A stretch of 64,000 nt of DNA from Neodiprion pinetum (lineage: Eukaryota; Arthropoda; Insecta; Hymenoptera; Diprionidae), in the NCBI RefSeq assembly GCF_021155775.2, contig NC_060233.1, positions 25,461,456-25,525,455 on the forward strand, in the 5' to 3' direction. Position numbers and translations under genes: made by a program. Of this stretch, positions 12,929 to 24,176 are shown piece after piece (within the stretch, counting starts at the first letter, position 1; each line of letters opens with the position of its first letter). The notes under the pieces are model-generated. The model was not told the DNA's origin, did no database searches, and was given only the letters and a program-made list of their open reading frames with translations.

Positions 12929-14128
12929 GGTGAATGCCAGCGGTACACCCAAAACCGATGCAATATAAATCCTGAATTCACAATTCGTTTACGTGAAATA
13001 GAGTAACACTTATTGGAATGTCACGAAATGATAATTAGCAATGACTAATATCGTTGATTGTTAAATTTGTCGACTCTGTTGAAGCAACAAAAAGAGTGAC
13101 ATTTGAAGGGTGTGTCAGTAGCCTGTACCAAAGTCTTCTTCTTCCCTTTATATGGTTAACGGTTCCGCCTGAGTACCACGGTTTGCTGCATCTCACTGTT
13201 ACAGGAGACTAAGGCCTGATTTTCACGCGCAGCACACAACCGATTGCAGCATGCTCTGATTGGTCAATTCACCAAAATCACCATTTTTTGTTGACTCCCG
13301 CTTGGTGATTTCAATTCACCAAAATCACCAAGCGGGTGTGACGTCGGAACGGTACCTAGTGGAAATCTCCAGATGTTAGACACCGGAAACATTCACACGC
13401 AGCTACAGCTTGACTCACATCAGTAGTTTGGGTCACCAATTACCGATTAAGTATTGAAATACACCGGACAACGGTCATTCTGTCGCTCTAGTCGAACGAA
13501 CCGAAGAGGGAGAAATTGTTGGATAAAAGATTTAATTTGGCTTACCTTTTTGAGAATATTCTGGATGCGATGACTTGTAGATTGGTGAGAGGTTTTAGCG
13601 GAATAACTGACTTTAATATTTGGATATTTTGACTAAGTTTGGTTTATTTTATAAGTTTTGATATTTAAAAGTCACAAACGCAGAGTTACACAGTGTAAGA
13701 TCTTAAACTTAGTATGACAAAATGGATTTTAAGCTCGCTGAACTTTTGGGCAGAGTAACGTTGTATGAAAGTTTTAATGCAAAAGGCTAAAGGATTTTAC
13801 CGCGAGACTGTACCGGAACTAGATGACGAATCTGGAGGTAGAAACACAAGAGAGCGATCGAGTGATCGGTCGCCCTTTTTATAGGGGTCGATCGTTGCGC
13901 AGAACGATCCCCCTCTCTAGTTTTTTGGTCGCCTTTGCGCACCTCCCCTCTTTTCTAGGAATTCTAATTAGGGCACGACATCTTCGCCGCATGCACGCCT
14001 GTGATCTTAGTTCTTTAGCTATTACTATATTGTAGATTTTTACGTATGGTATATCGCTGCTTGGTGCGGTGGTGTAGGTGCGTGGACTTGGTTCCGTAGT
14101 TCTCCGAACTGCGTGAGCTTTTCGTTGT

Positions 14129-14190
14129 GTCGCCAGCCCCCTTTGTGGCGCCAGCCCCCTTTGTGGCGCCAGCCCCCTTTGTGGCGCCCC
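14129..14190. repeat. 18 bp tandem repeat, about 3.4 units
   Basis: The unit GCCAGCCCCCTTTGTGGC repeats almost perfectly three times and a partial unit follows. It is GC-rich inside an AT-rich element. Confidence 0.9.
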
Positions 14191-14270
14191 TCAGCCACTT
14201 AACTACCTGTCTACCTTTTAATGTTTTTGCTATCTTGCTCGTTACAAAGCCCATATTTCATTTTGGTTAC

Positions 14271-14406
14271 CTGTCGTTTGTTAGTTTTATAGTTATATCT
14301 ATATAGAATTGTATATGTATTATAGTCGACTACTGTCGTTGTTAGTTTTATAGTTGTATCTATATAGAATTGCATATGTATTAAAGTCGACTACTGTCGT
14401 TGTTAA
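14271..14406. repeat. 61 bp direct tandem duplication
   Basis: GTTAGTTTTATAGTTATATC at 14280 recurs at 14341 (GTTAGTTTTATAGTTGTATC). The two units differ at only a few positions and each ends in GTCGACTACTGTCGTTGTTA. Confidence 0.9.
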
Positions 14407-15329
14407 CCTGGAGTACAATAGCAATTGTTCATGAACATAGTTTGTTATTTGTTTAACATTATTAGAATCACGCTGCTGCGAATATCTTTAGTTGTTTGTG
14501 TTATAACTATCTTAACAGATTTAGAGTACTTAGTAATTTGATGATTCATAGCTTTAGAGCAGGTTTACATGTGTGCTTTTGTATATGATTCCCTTCTGTA
14601 GTTGTTAATTCTTATATTGGTATAAGTCGGCTTGGAAGCTTCTAGAACGTTTTCGTTTCGTCGGTAAGTTTCCTAATGTATTCTCTAGGTAAGGCTCTGT
14701 ATGGCTCCACATTGGAGATCTGCATTGCCTTCAAAACGTTGCGCGTGTTGCCTACAATACGGCGTTGCGGAAGAAGGTATAGTTCATGCTGGGTAATTAG
14801 CATTCACGGTTTGATGGTTTTGCAGTCTCTGGTTTTATGGGTTATTGCAGCAGTGCTATCTTTACATTATATTGGTTATGCATTTATCTATGGTTTTACA
14901 GTCTTCTATACTCCAGGCTATATAGTAAAGCGTATGTTGCTTATAGTATAGCTCTCACCTCCGAATGCACAAATGGCATTGTTGAGTGCTATATAATAAT
15001 TGGGTATAATTGTGTTAGTTAATTATAGTGTTAATATGATAGTGATATATAATAACGCATAATAGTATTATAGTTCTCTGTAGTACGAAGATCTCGTAAC
15101 ATGGTTTTTAAGCCTTGGCTAGTGAATTTCATAGTTATTTCCATCTAGGGATATTCCAAATAGTTATACAGTTGTTTTAATTTCTTATGGTTACAAGATT
15201 CTCGTACTTCGAGTTTGGTTAGTTGATAAAAGTAACATGCAGTAATAATAGTCGATAAAACATACGGACGTTCCGGTCGGATGTTACACGGGAGTCAACA
15301 AAAAATGGTGATTTTGGTGAATTGATCAA

Positions 15330-15460
15330 GGCCGTGTTCGAAAATTGACTGACAGTACTGTCAGCAATCTTTCATCTCTTTTGCGCTGCCAAGTTCATGT
15401 ACAGCTCTGTCTCTGGCCTAGGGAATTTTCAGTACTGGCAGTCAATTTACGAACATGGCC
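15330..15460. mobile_element. 131 bp MITE inserted in the right arm of the 13.2-15.5 kb element
   Basis: The inverted ends GGCCGTGTTCGAAAATTGAC and its counterpart GTCAATTTACGAACATGGCC flank a short spacer. A CAA trinucleotide is found on both sides (15327-15329 and 15461-15463). The left arm of the host element (13209 onward) lacks this insert, so it is a later insertion. Confidence 0.7.
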
Positions 15461-15751
15461 CAAATAGACCATGCTGCATCTAGCTATTTGCTACACGTGA
15501 AAATCCAGCCTTAGGGTGCTGCCCGATTGTCAATAACGAATGGACGGATCACGGAACAACAGAACGAAATCTGTAGTTACTTCGAGAATTCCGTTCCACA
15601 CACTATTTTGTCTTGTGTATCATGTGGCAAATTTCGACCGGAATGAATGTAAATTAGCGCTATTCTGCTTATTTCATTGAATAATTAATATATTTTCACA
15701 TATAAATGCTCTATTTTGTATCAACCTTACGTATGAAGTTATGATATAAGA

Positions 15752-16221
15752 TAGCATCACGGAGTAGTAGGAAGGAGACAACACTCGAGCAGCACTTGGC
15801 TCAAAAGCTGGCCCAGTTTTTGGGGCAACGTAAGAAGAATTGTCAAGGTGCGATTTAATCGCCTCTTGCGGTGTAAGCCCGCATAGGGCACTCACCCCCT
15901 TCCCCATATGATCTTACGATTCGCCGTTTGCAAACCTTTTTCTCGGATTTAATGTCGGCTGAGATTAAAAAAGCAATCACTCGGTTTTTACTGTTTTTTA
16001 ATCACTTTAGATGCGTATTTTACGAATTTACGGAGTATGTTTATAAAACGGAGGCTTATAGGTTACGATTGCCGCCCTTTTTTTTACATTTTGTAGCGAA
16101 AATTTCACTTTTTTCCAAGAGGCGCTCAAATCGCATTGAGACAGTTTCTCTTACGTTACCTCAAGACTGGGGACAAGTTTTATCGCAGAGTGTTGTCTCC
16201 TTCCTACTACTCCGTGGATAG
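15752..16221. repeat. Foldback/MITE copy 1 of a two-copy family
   Basis: The arms CACGGAGTAGTAGGAAGGAG (15759) and CTCCTTCCTACTACTCCGTG (ending about 16216) are inverted. ACAACACTCGAGCAG and GAGTGTTGT extend the pairing. The interior has TTTACGGAGTATGTTTATA and ATAGGTTACGAT, shared with the copy at 16241-16626. Confidence 0.7.
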
Positions 16222-16240
16222 TATAAATGTTTTATTCTTA

Positions 16241-16626
16241 CGGTGGGTTCACATAGGCGTGGTGTCGCGGAGCGCGGTCGAATTGTAACCAATGAAAATG
16301 CATGAAATCTAGAGGAAGAAAACAACACTCAAGCAGTGCTCGGTTTTCACTGCTTTTGGCTCACTTCAAATGCGTATTTTACAAATTTACGGAGTATTTT
16401 TATAGCACGAAGATTTATAGGTTACGATCTACGATCATTGCTCTTCTTTGTTTACATTACATAGCGAAAATTTCACTTTTTTGCGTAAGAGGCGCTTAAG
16501 TCGTATTCAGACAGTTCTTCTTACGTTACCTTAAAATTGGGAAAAAGATTTATCGCAGAGTGTTGTCGCTTTCCGCTCCTTCCTACTACTTCGTGTCTGC
16601 AACAGTACGTCATTGTGAACCCACCC
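16241..16626. mobile_element. 386 bp PIF/Harbinger-type MITE, copy 2
   Basis: The ends are CGGTGGGTTCACA and, inverted, TGTGAACCCACCC. TTA lies on both sides (16238-16240 and 16627-16629), the 3 bp TWA duplication typical of PIF/Harbinger elements. The interior repeats the sequence of 15752-16221 in diverged form (AACACTCAAGCAGTGCTCGG; TTTACGGAGTATTTTTATAG; ATAGGTTACGAT). Confidence 0.75.
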
Positions 16627-17633
16627 TTAGGCTGACAATGGGCGGGCATGCTTAGAAATGCTTCAGTCAGTGTTCCCAACCGTAAAATAATTATAGTACA
16701 TGTCACATAATTTGACTACTTGTACTATGTAACATTGGACCCGTACTATACTCGTAAATGTACTATAGTTTCACATTCACTGCCATCACGTGTAAATTGT
16801 TCCTCGTTCCGTTCGGTTTTTCTTCCTCGTCGATGTTTTGCTAGAATCTTTTCTTTCCCCCCCGATTCCCCATAAACGCTCTTCGACCATGAGTCCGTTT
16901 CACCAAAGGAAAAAAGACATTATTTAAATAAAATAATTGAATTTGAGTGTTCATAGGTGTTTTTTGTTTCTTTTCACGAATCAATTTTACGTTATTCAGG
17001 TTTTCTGAAAAATACTAGAATTTTCTTATGCGTACGATAATGCTACGGCCCTGGCCACATAATTCTGATCGACGGGGTTGGGAACGCTGGCTTCAGTACG
17101 AAGTTACAGTTTAGATACTGAAATGAATCTACGAAAGCGTTGTCAGTTGGCGTTATAAACCATATCACAGATTCCTTACCCTCCAACTTCCTATCGAAGC
17201 GGTTATGGTTACGGTCACGGACAATGTAAACCGTCTTTTACGGTTATGTGCTGGCAACCATAGTTTTTTTTTGGTGTGTGTGGGCGAATTTTCACAGATA
17301 ATCGGGGGTTATTAAAGGATGGACAATCGCTAGTCAACACTAAACGACCAACGAACGATTCCGCACAAGCGGAACTCAATTCGAATCCAAAATATCATGA
17401 GGATCTGACGTTACTCGAATTCCCTAACCGAATTTGATTTATTAATAACGAATAAACAATTGACTATCAAACATCGAGAACTCATTATAAAACACCATCA
17501 AACAATCAACAACCGGTTAAGAACAGATCAACTTCTTTGGGTGTGAATGAGCGGCAAAGCATATGGAGCTCTTGCTCCATTTTATAAACTTCACGACTTC
17601 TAATAGAGCTTTTACTTCGTGGATTGAATAAAC
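16627..17633. other. Intergenic DNA upstream of CAMLG
   Basis: No gene seen. The 3' part is presumably the promoter and 5' UTR of the gene starting at 17634; no TATA box or other site can be assigned with confidence. Confidence 0.4.
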
Positions 17634-20161
17634 ATGGCAGACGCGATTGCTAGACGAGAGGCTCGGCGTAAACGAATTTTGGAAAATTCAGAGACTCGAT
17701 TGCAAAGAATTACTAGTGGACAGCGTATCGAACACGAAGGTGAAAATAATTATTTCGTAATCTTTTAATGATTATCAGTGGACGTATGTACGATGAATAT
17801 TACATAAAATGTTTACTAATATTTCTGTAACCTAACTGCAAATTTATTGGTCAGGCTGCATTATTCGAGGCCAGAAAGAAATTGAATCGTTTTTACATGA
17901 TGTCAAATAGAGGAACGATCGATTCTAAAAGTTTCCTTGTGTTTGATTTATGTTTGTGATAGTACATTTAAAAATTATCAAAAGATCCAAGTCTTGTATC
18001 TTTTCCTTGTGTTTGATTTATGTTTGTGACAGTACATTTAAAAATTATCAAAAGATCCAAGTCTTGTATATTTTTAATGCTAACTAAAGGGTAATAAGAG
18101 TTCACATTGTTCAAATTTTATAAAAAGTAATTGAAAGTTTTTAATATCGTCGGTAAAACTATGTTGCGTAGTAGCTTTGGAATTGTGTAATGAATTGTAA
18201 TTATTTTGGTTTTTACCTAAGAGTTTAGTTATTTGTGGTCTAAGACCAATTATTCTTATATTAACAATAATAGTACAATTTATTTGATAGAACTAACAAG
18301 TCTCGTGCCACAAATGGTGTGGCATGTAAATAAATTTAAATAGAGATATATACTTTGGCGTACCGGTTAATAAGCCTCCAGCGTACTTTTATAAGCAAAG
18401 AAACATGCTTGTGGTGTGCACATGAACAGAATTATCATCCAAGTTTTTTCAGCATCCACATAGGTGGTGCTGAGGAGTGTATACATACACAAATATCACA
18501 TATACTAGTATAAGGTGGTAACAGGCCAGGAAAACTGAGAATAGTCCGAAAATTTTATCTATTGGGAAAAGTTAGGGAATTATGATGGACCATAGGGATA
18601 AACGTACTATTTTGATAAATTGTTTTCAAACTTGGACTATGCTTCTTAAATTCAGCCAATCTAATTCTCTGAAATGGTATCGTTCAGTTTCTAATTATTT
18701 GTGTGAAATGAAGCAATACTATGTGGTTTTAAATCCATATTTATATATTAAAGGTACACAATTTCTGGAGCTTTTGGTCACAAAAGTGGCTTTAAGTTTC
18801 ATGGACAAAGGTCAGGGAATTTTATTTGAACATAATTGTAACCACTGTGTAGTAACGTGTTTGAAAGGTTTGCTAGAGGCCCATAGAATGAAGATTTTCA
18901 TTACCAATAACAGTTCCGTGAGACCAGTAATGAAATTTCTTATTTTTAAGTGAGCATTTTTTTACAACATGAAATATGAAGCATGAATCGAATCAATATG
19001 ATTTAAATTGAAATATTGCTATGTTGATTTATAAAACTTTATATAAATTTCAACTGTTTAGACTTTAGTCTACGTAATAAAGAATCTTGAGAAATTCGAA
19101 CTCACCATCACCATTACAATATGTTTTTCAGATGTTCATCCTGACCTAACCCAACCAAAGAATGACGATTTGGTCAAAACTTACTTAGAACATCAAGATT
19201 ACGTAACCCTAACAGAGTCATTGCCAAATAATTTACATAGGCGTGAGGGTTCATCTATGGATGATAGTCCTGCTTTGATGAACCATATTGTACAGAATGA
19301 GACACAGAACAATACTGTTACAAACAAAATTACGAATGTACCAAACAATGATAATAAGAATGCTTCTATCAAAAAAGTATTTCAATCTGCCGATGCAGGT
19401 GTGTTATTCAGTGTATTTGGAAACAAATGGACGCTCGTACTCCTTGCAGCGCTCGTAAATATTTTATATCTTTTGCAACTGCAACGTTTCTGTGGCAAGG
19501 TAAGAATTATAAAATTGTAAGTACTCCCTTATTTCCCTATCCACCATATGAATTATATTAATGCATAAAGTGAATGTACTCGTAATCACCTAGTAATTGC
19601 TCACTATTCACAACTTTGCCAAAGACGACACCTATTTCCTCACTGGGAATTTGATCAACCCTTACAGCACAAAAATTGAAAACCAAAGATTTTACTACTA
19701 TATGTTTGCATAATTATGACTTCCATTTGAAGACTGTATCAAAATTGGGTTTTGAAGTTTTCATTCGTATATATCCTAAAAGAGAATGTTTTTTCAACTG
19801 GAATGTTTCTATTTGGTGTGTATCGTCAGTGAAAAATCAGAAAATGACCAACGAAGGAATAAAATTTTAAACTAAGGTTAGAAAAATTTACGATATATTA
19901 TTGTCTATATTACTCTTCATTTTGCAGGATATTCTTGTACCATTCTTTACACTGGTGTTGGTAAGACTGCATCTATTTGAAAATAAAGCAGAAATGCAGG
20001 GTGGAAACATGTTATCTGCGGTTCTAATATTGTGTAGCGTGGATCCTAAACTCGTTCGTAATCTCAGATGGGTCATGAGAATATGTAGAAAAGTTGTAGA
20101 AGAATTTTCAATCTATATCTTCAGCTTTATCGTCCTGCACAATGTGGCTTCATTGTATTAG
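17634..20161 (+). CDS. CAMLG: Calcium signal-modulating cyclophilin ligand / GET2-type ER receptor for tail-anchored proteins
   Basis: CAMLG pairs with WRB/GET1 in the ER membrane to receive tail-anchored proteins from the TRC40/GET3 ATPase. Three exons, 17634-17739, 19132-19499 and 19928-20161, with GT-AG borders and agreeing phases, give 235 residues (human about 296; insect proteins are shorter). The N-terminus MADAIARREARRKRILENSE carries the basic RREARRKRI cluster that in this family contacts TRC40. A poorly conserved linker follows. Three C-terminal hydrophobic segments are visible: FGNKWTLVLLAALVNILYLL, DILVPFFTLVLVRLHLF and FSIYIFSFIVLHNVASLY. Between the last two lies the conserved AEMQGGNMLSAVLILCSVDP region. 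AATAAA at 20224-20229 is a likely polyadenylation signal. Intron 1 holds a 70 bp duplication and a transposon relic. The gene looks intact. Confidence 0.88.
17933..18070. repeat. 70 bp tandem duplication in CAMLG intron 1
   Basis: TTCCTTGTGTTTGATTTATG at 17933 recurs at 18003. The units are almost identical (one GAT/GAC difference), which suggests a recent duplication. Confidence 0.9.
18512..18850. mobile_element. Possible degenerate hAT-like MITE in CAMLG intron 1
   Basis: GGTGGTAACAGGCCAGGAAA at the left and TTGTAACCACTGTG (inverted sense) at the right, with internal AGTTAGGGAATTATG and GGTCAGGGAATTTTA, recall the CAGGGTGGCCAC end and TCAGGGAAA subterminal motifs of the element at 37529-43576. 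The likeness is weak. The 123-residue open frame it contains is not a gene. Confidence 0.35.
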
Positions 20162-20826
20162 CACGACATTGATATAACAGTTCTAACAATTGATTCGTCA
20201 AATAATGAGCTACTGCAATATACAATAAATCTTTTTTACTTGGCAACGAAACGTCGCCTGGAAATTGGATGTCAAATAATGAAACACTGTCCTTCTATAA
20301 ATTAATTATAATATATATACTCATAATAAATTTTCTTTTTTTTGAAAACCTACCTCTGTATTCGAAGATTCTATCAAGGCGAATTGATTTCCAGAAAATA
20401 GAAAAGGGACAAGGAGTGTTTTTTTTTCCTTTTTAATGGGAAGTGATGCTCAAAAACGTATTTCGACCTCTTGGTCACAGCTACATTTCATTTAATCTTA
20501 ATGTCTGGATTACAAATATTTGCTTAAGGAACATCTACATTTCAATCTTTACGAAATATGACGATAATCATGATTAATAATGATCCTTCCAAACGAATCA
20601 CTTTAGATGATTGCAGTGAAATATTAGTTTCACCCAGTATAATGTATCCCTACAAACAGTCAAAAAACGAAATTGGTAAATAAATATTGCAGTATACATA
20701 ATAAGTTTTGCGTGCAGCATATGAAAACTAGTTTGCTAATTAAGAGAAGTACTAAAAATTATGTCGATGCACAAACAAAACAGAGTATATGAGTTATATT
20801 ATTATTTATTTCTGTAATTGAATAAT

Positions 20827-20859
<33 letters not shown>

Positions 20860-21629
20860 AGGGAGAGAGAGGCAAAATGGGCCCCTCAACAACGTTTAAC
20901 GTTGGAACGATTTTGGCAACACAATTCGTTTTGTCTTTGGCCTAAAAATACATTTCAAGCATTATCGATATTTTTTGAAATTTCATTTGATTGTACAGGC
21001 AGCCCATTTTGCTCGCCTCTCCCCTATACAAATTGTTCTTAAGATGTGGAGGAGGTTCACTAGTTTAGTCGCTGCAGGGAATAGAGAGGAATGGTTTCAA
21101 GTGCAGTTAGTCTTCCTCACTGGCCATAGTATGCCCGGCAGAACCTACAAGCTAACGCATTTGGTTACGTTAGTATTAATTACTCACAAGTGATACAGCT
21201 AAGGGATTCAGATTTTATATGCGAATTTTTGGATAGGTTTTCTGTAGTTTTATATTTCTTAATTCAACTTTCTTCTTTTTAAATAATTATTTTTATTTAA
21301 AAACGCGATTTTTTGTGTCTTCTGTAAAAGCTCGTACATAAGAATTTAATTTTCTTGTTTCATTATGGGTGAACAGCGGAGACCAACAGTTCAAGTACAT
21401 ATACTTCTAGTCGTGGAGAAAATATTTTTAAAAATGCAGTTTTTCTCCACATTTTTATGGACCTTCCTTAGGATAATTGATACTAATATGTAAGTAAGTT
21501 ACTTGGTTTATATACCTTTTAATTTTAAATCATTTTAAGGATTAGCAAAACTTTTAACCTTTGAAACAAGTTACAAGGGTCTAGTTACTTAGAAATTATA
21601 TAAATAGTCGGTCGATGGAACTTGTTTAA
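20162..21629. other. Intergenic DNA with a (CA)n microsatellite
   Basis: No gene seen. A (CA)n run of about 27 bp lies at 20827-20853, followed by GA-rich sequence. The rest is AT-rich without recognisable features. Confidence 0.5.
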
Positions 21630-22534
21630 GGCAGTATTCTACTTTACATCTTTGAAAAAAACGCTATTTTTGTGAATTGTTTCTGAGAATACTATTGAAG
21701 ATATGGATGTAGGGTGTGAAATGCTTAATAAATACACTCTTGAAGTACATAAAAAAAACTTTCTTCATTTATTTTATACATTTTTTATGCATGTAAAGTA
21801 TGGTCAAAACCAACACCTCAAACAGTAGGTAACGTTGCCGTCGTCGTAAAATCTTGCCGACGGATGGTCTGAACCAAAAAAATCAGATAGTTTTATGTTA
21901 AGTATGACTCCAGGAACCGATCTAAGTAGAATATTTTATGTATGTGCAAAATCAACAAAATGACGGCTAAAATACGAAAGAAAAAAAAAATTGCGTTTTT
22001 TTTGCAATAAAAATATAGTTACAATTAAAATTTCAAGTTGATTGTAGTTAGGTCCGTTGATACAAACATATAGAATATGTGTTCAAAATTTCATAAGGAT
22101 CGGTCCAATAGTTTTTGAGTTTTCACGACCACGATACTTGAAAACGTTGTTTCCGAGAAAAACGCGTTTAAAGTTTTTGTAAGTGACAAATCGTAGAAAA
22201 AATGATCTTACGCTCCATCAGCGATACCTGGGCCATATAATATGCCTTCAACTTGTTCCAGGTGAGTATGGTCATCTAATCTAGCCTGCTATTTTTGAGT
22301 TCTGCTCTCCTTAGAAGCCTCAATCGAGCGGCGGTTCTCTCGAACGATGCGCTGTTGGTCGCGCATATTGTTGAACTGCATGGTGGTTTGGCCGATTTTC
22401 ATGCCCATAATTTCCAGTATTTTCAAAACTGGGCTGAATCTTTCTAAAATTTTGAGCTAACATTCTTGAATATATTTACTTTCGAAAAAAGTAAAAAAAA
22501 ATTTTTTTTCACAGTTGTAAAGTAGAATACTGCC
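21630..22534. mobile_element. 905 bp TTAA-flanked MITE carrying a transposase remnant
   Basis: Inverted ends GGCAGTATTCTACTTTACA (left) and TGTAAAGTAGAATACTGCC (right) are directly flanked by TTAA (21626-21629 and 22535-22538). TTAA duplication is the hallmark of piggyBac and Kolobok elements. The minus strand near the right end keeps a recognisable coding remnant of a Mutator-like transposase, which points to Kolobok-type ancestry. Confidence 0.85.
22212..22438 (-). pseudogene. Remnant of Mutator/Kolobok-like transposase C-terminus in the MITE
   Basis: On the minus strand a frame reads FSPVLKILEIMGMKIGQTTM..., then a basic MRDQQRIVRENRRS segment, a stop codon, and then EQVEGILYGPGIAD, followed by a GTAAG splice-donor-like sequence at 22211-22207. 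The pattern 'structural segment, basic segment, EGxxYGPGI' is that of the C-terminus of insect Mutator-like (PF20700-type) transposases and parallels EGIHYET in the gene at 28.7-30.8 kb. One in-frame stop and the loss of everything upstream show it is a relic. Confidence 0.65.
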
Positions 22535-22538
22535 TTAA

Positions 22539-23727
22539 CAGAAAGTGTATATTTTCCAGATACAACATTTACTCAAATGACTAGTTACTTATTAGTTAAG
22601 ATTAACAGGGCATCAACTATATTATTTACAGAAGAGTACTTGAAAAAAAAGCTATGCTCATTGTCAAGGTTGGGAATGCCTTAGAATGAAGCTGTATATA
22701 ATATGTAACTTAATTACATCCGGAGAATGGTAGAAAAACTGTATGAATTAGAAAAAAAATTGCTACCGACCAAGTTAATATACATTAAACAGACATATTA
22801 CTGACATACTCTTTGAGTCAAACATAGTAAAATCTTTTATTATTCTGACACTACCCCATGTGCACACGTACAAGTGAATTTCGCGGGAAGAATTGTCGAA
22901 GAGGAGAGACTACTTTTCGAATGTTTTGTAACGAAATGATTCCTTATTCAAAATTTTTGTGGGTGAAATAGCAGTGGCAGATCACAGTTAAATTGAAAGT
23001 AACGAAAGAAATTGTTATAACATATTCCGTGACAGCTGGACAGGCTTGTTCATACACCACGTCACATGGCTGCCACGGAAATGACTGAATAGCATTTCGG
23101 TTGTTTAACGATTCACGGCACTTAGATACCACTAGAATTTATTCCACCCACAACAAAACAGCAGCGTGAATAGGATAATTGCAACTCCATTGTTAGTTAA
23201 GCTCTATACCTATACTGATATTTTGTGTCTGAGCCTTCGCTTGACCCATATGAAATTATCTTCTGCCATGGACTTATGGACGGAGCCTCTCCCAGCGGGG
23301 CTGAAGCGAAAGACGGAAGGGGCATCAGCGCCGTCAGCCATATTGATGAGCTAAATAGATATAGATATACATATACAGCTAAATAGATATACATATGAAT
23401 ACCACGGATTATATAAGCGTTTACGGCTTGCCTTTGACCAGCCCCCTGACACACACTGTTAAAAGTGGTTCGCAAAATGTCCCTCGATTCTGCCGCCAAT
23501 TCCCACCAGTAGTGAGCGAGCATGTCACAAGTCTACTAGTGCCACGTAGAGGAACTAAAAAACGGGGACAAAACACGTACAATTTTTTAGTATGCGAGCA
23601 GTGGCGAGTGTCAGGGACCTGCCTTTGACGGATCGTTGTTGTTATTGTACAGGTTAGGTCAGAAGGTAACCAATAATTTTCCACAACGATATTTTTAATT
23701 GAATAGTGAGTGAGAATAATATACAAC
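22539..23727. other. Intergenic DNA
   Basis: No gene supported. Short (GATATA/CATATA)-type simple repeats lie around 23352-23396. Open frames around 23.2-23.7 kb on both strands overlap each other and resemble nothing I recognise. Confidence 0.4.
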
Positions 23728-24050
23728 ATGCCTTATTGTGTAGCTCCTAAGTGCAAAAACAGATCTTTTTCAAAACCCAAAAATCAATGTGAGATTGAAG
23801 TAGAGAATAAGACTACATTTCATCTTTAAGTATAAGTAACGCTTCTGGAACTGTAAATAATGTCAATGCTGTGATACCGAGTAATGTACTTAATTCTATA
23901 TTCATTCAAGTTTTCCGAAGAATATTGAGAGGCGTAGGATATGGATTGATAAGATGGGGTTGACGAACATAAGTATGCTAAAGTATGCTTATTTGGGCAT
24001 TTCTCCACTAAATGGAAAATCGCTGTCCCTAGCTAAATTTATGAAATAAA
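23728..24050 (+). pseudogene. THAP-type zinc-finger remnant
   Basis: A frame from 23728 begins MPYCVAPKCKNRSFSKP and breaks at a stop in FHL*. From 23912 another stretch reads FPKNIERRRIWIDKMGLTN. THAP domains begin with M-x-x-C-x4-C-x-N and later have a 'F-P-x-(N/D)-x-x-R-x-x-W-I' segment, so both halves fit the N-terminal part of a C2CH THAP DNA-binding domain. The second Cys/His pair and the AVPTIF-type end are not seen, and the two parts are not in one open frame. THAP domains occur in both host genes and P/Kolobok transposases; this looks like a decayed piece. Confidence 0.5.
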
Positions 24051-24176
24051 TCTTAAAATTTCTCAGTTTTTTGTATCAATACCGACATAGAATTAGGTAT
24101 TCTTGGCACGCCATAGCTTATTTAGTAATTTAATAATGGAATATTCGAATAAATGAACCTCAGACGTCTCAAAACA

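Larger units (their letters stand above)
13209..15514. mobile_element. 2.3 kb element bounded by long imperfect inverted repeats
   Basis: The left end CTAAGGCCTGATTTTCACG (13209) matches the reverse complement of the right end CGTGAAAATCCAGCCTTAG (ending 15514). After a gap the match resumes with TCAATTCACCAAAATCACC at about 13262, inverted around 15305-15325, including TTTTTTGTTGACTCCC. The arms are about 100 bp. The interior has no intact gene, but it contains an 18 bp tandem repeat, a 61 bp direct repeat and T-rich DNA. The right arm is interrupted by a 131 bp mini-element. TAA/TTA at the edges hints at a PIF/Harbinger-like element, but the target duplication is not clean. Confidence 0.6.

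Noticed and set aside
14015..14254. Minus-strand ORF with GATKGA repeats
   Set aside because: It is the translation of the 18 bp tandem repeat in one frame; no other support.
18582..18953. 123-residue ORF in CAMLG intron 1
   Set aside because: No family likeness, lies in an intron and overlaps a probable transposon relic.
23197..23729. Overlapping ORFs of 77-108 residues on both strands
   Set aside because: They contradict one another, none has a recognisable motif, and the region includes simple repeats.
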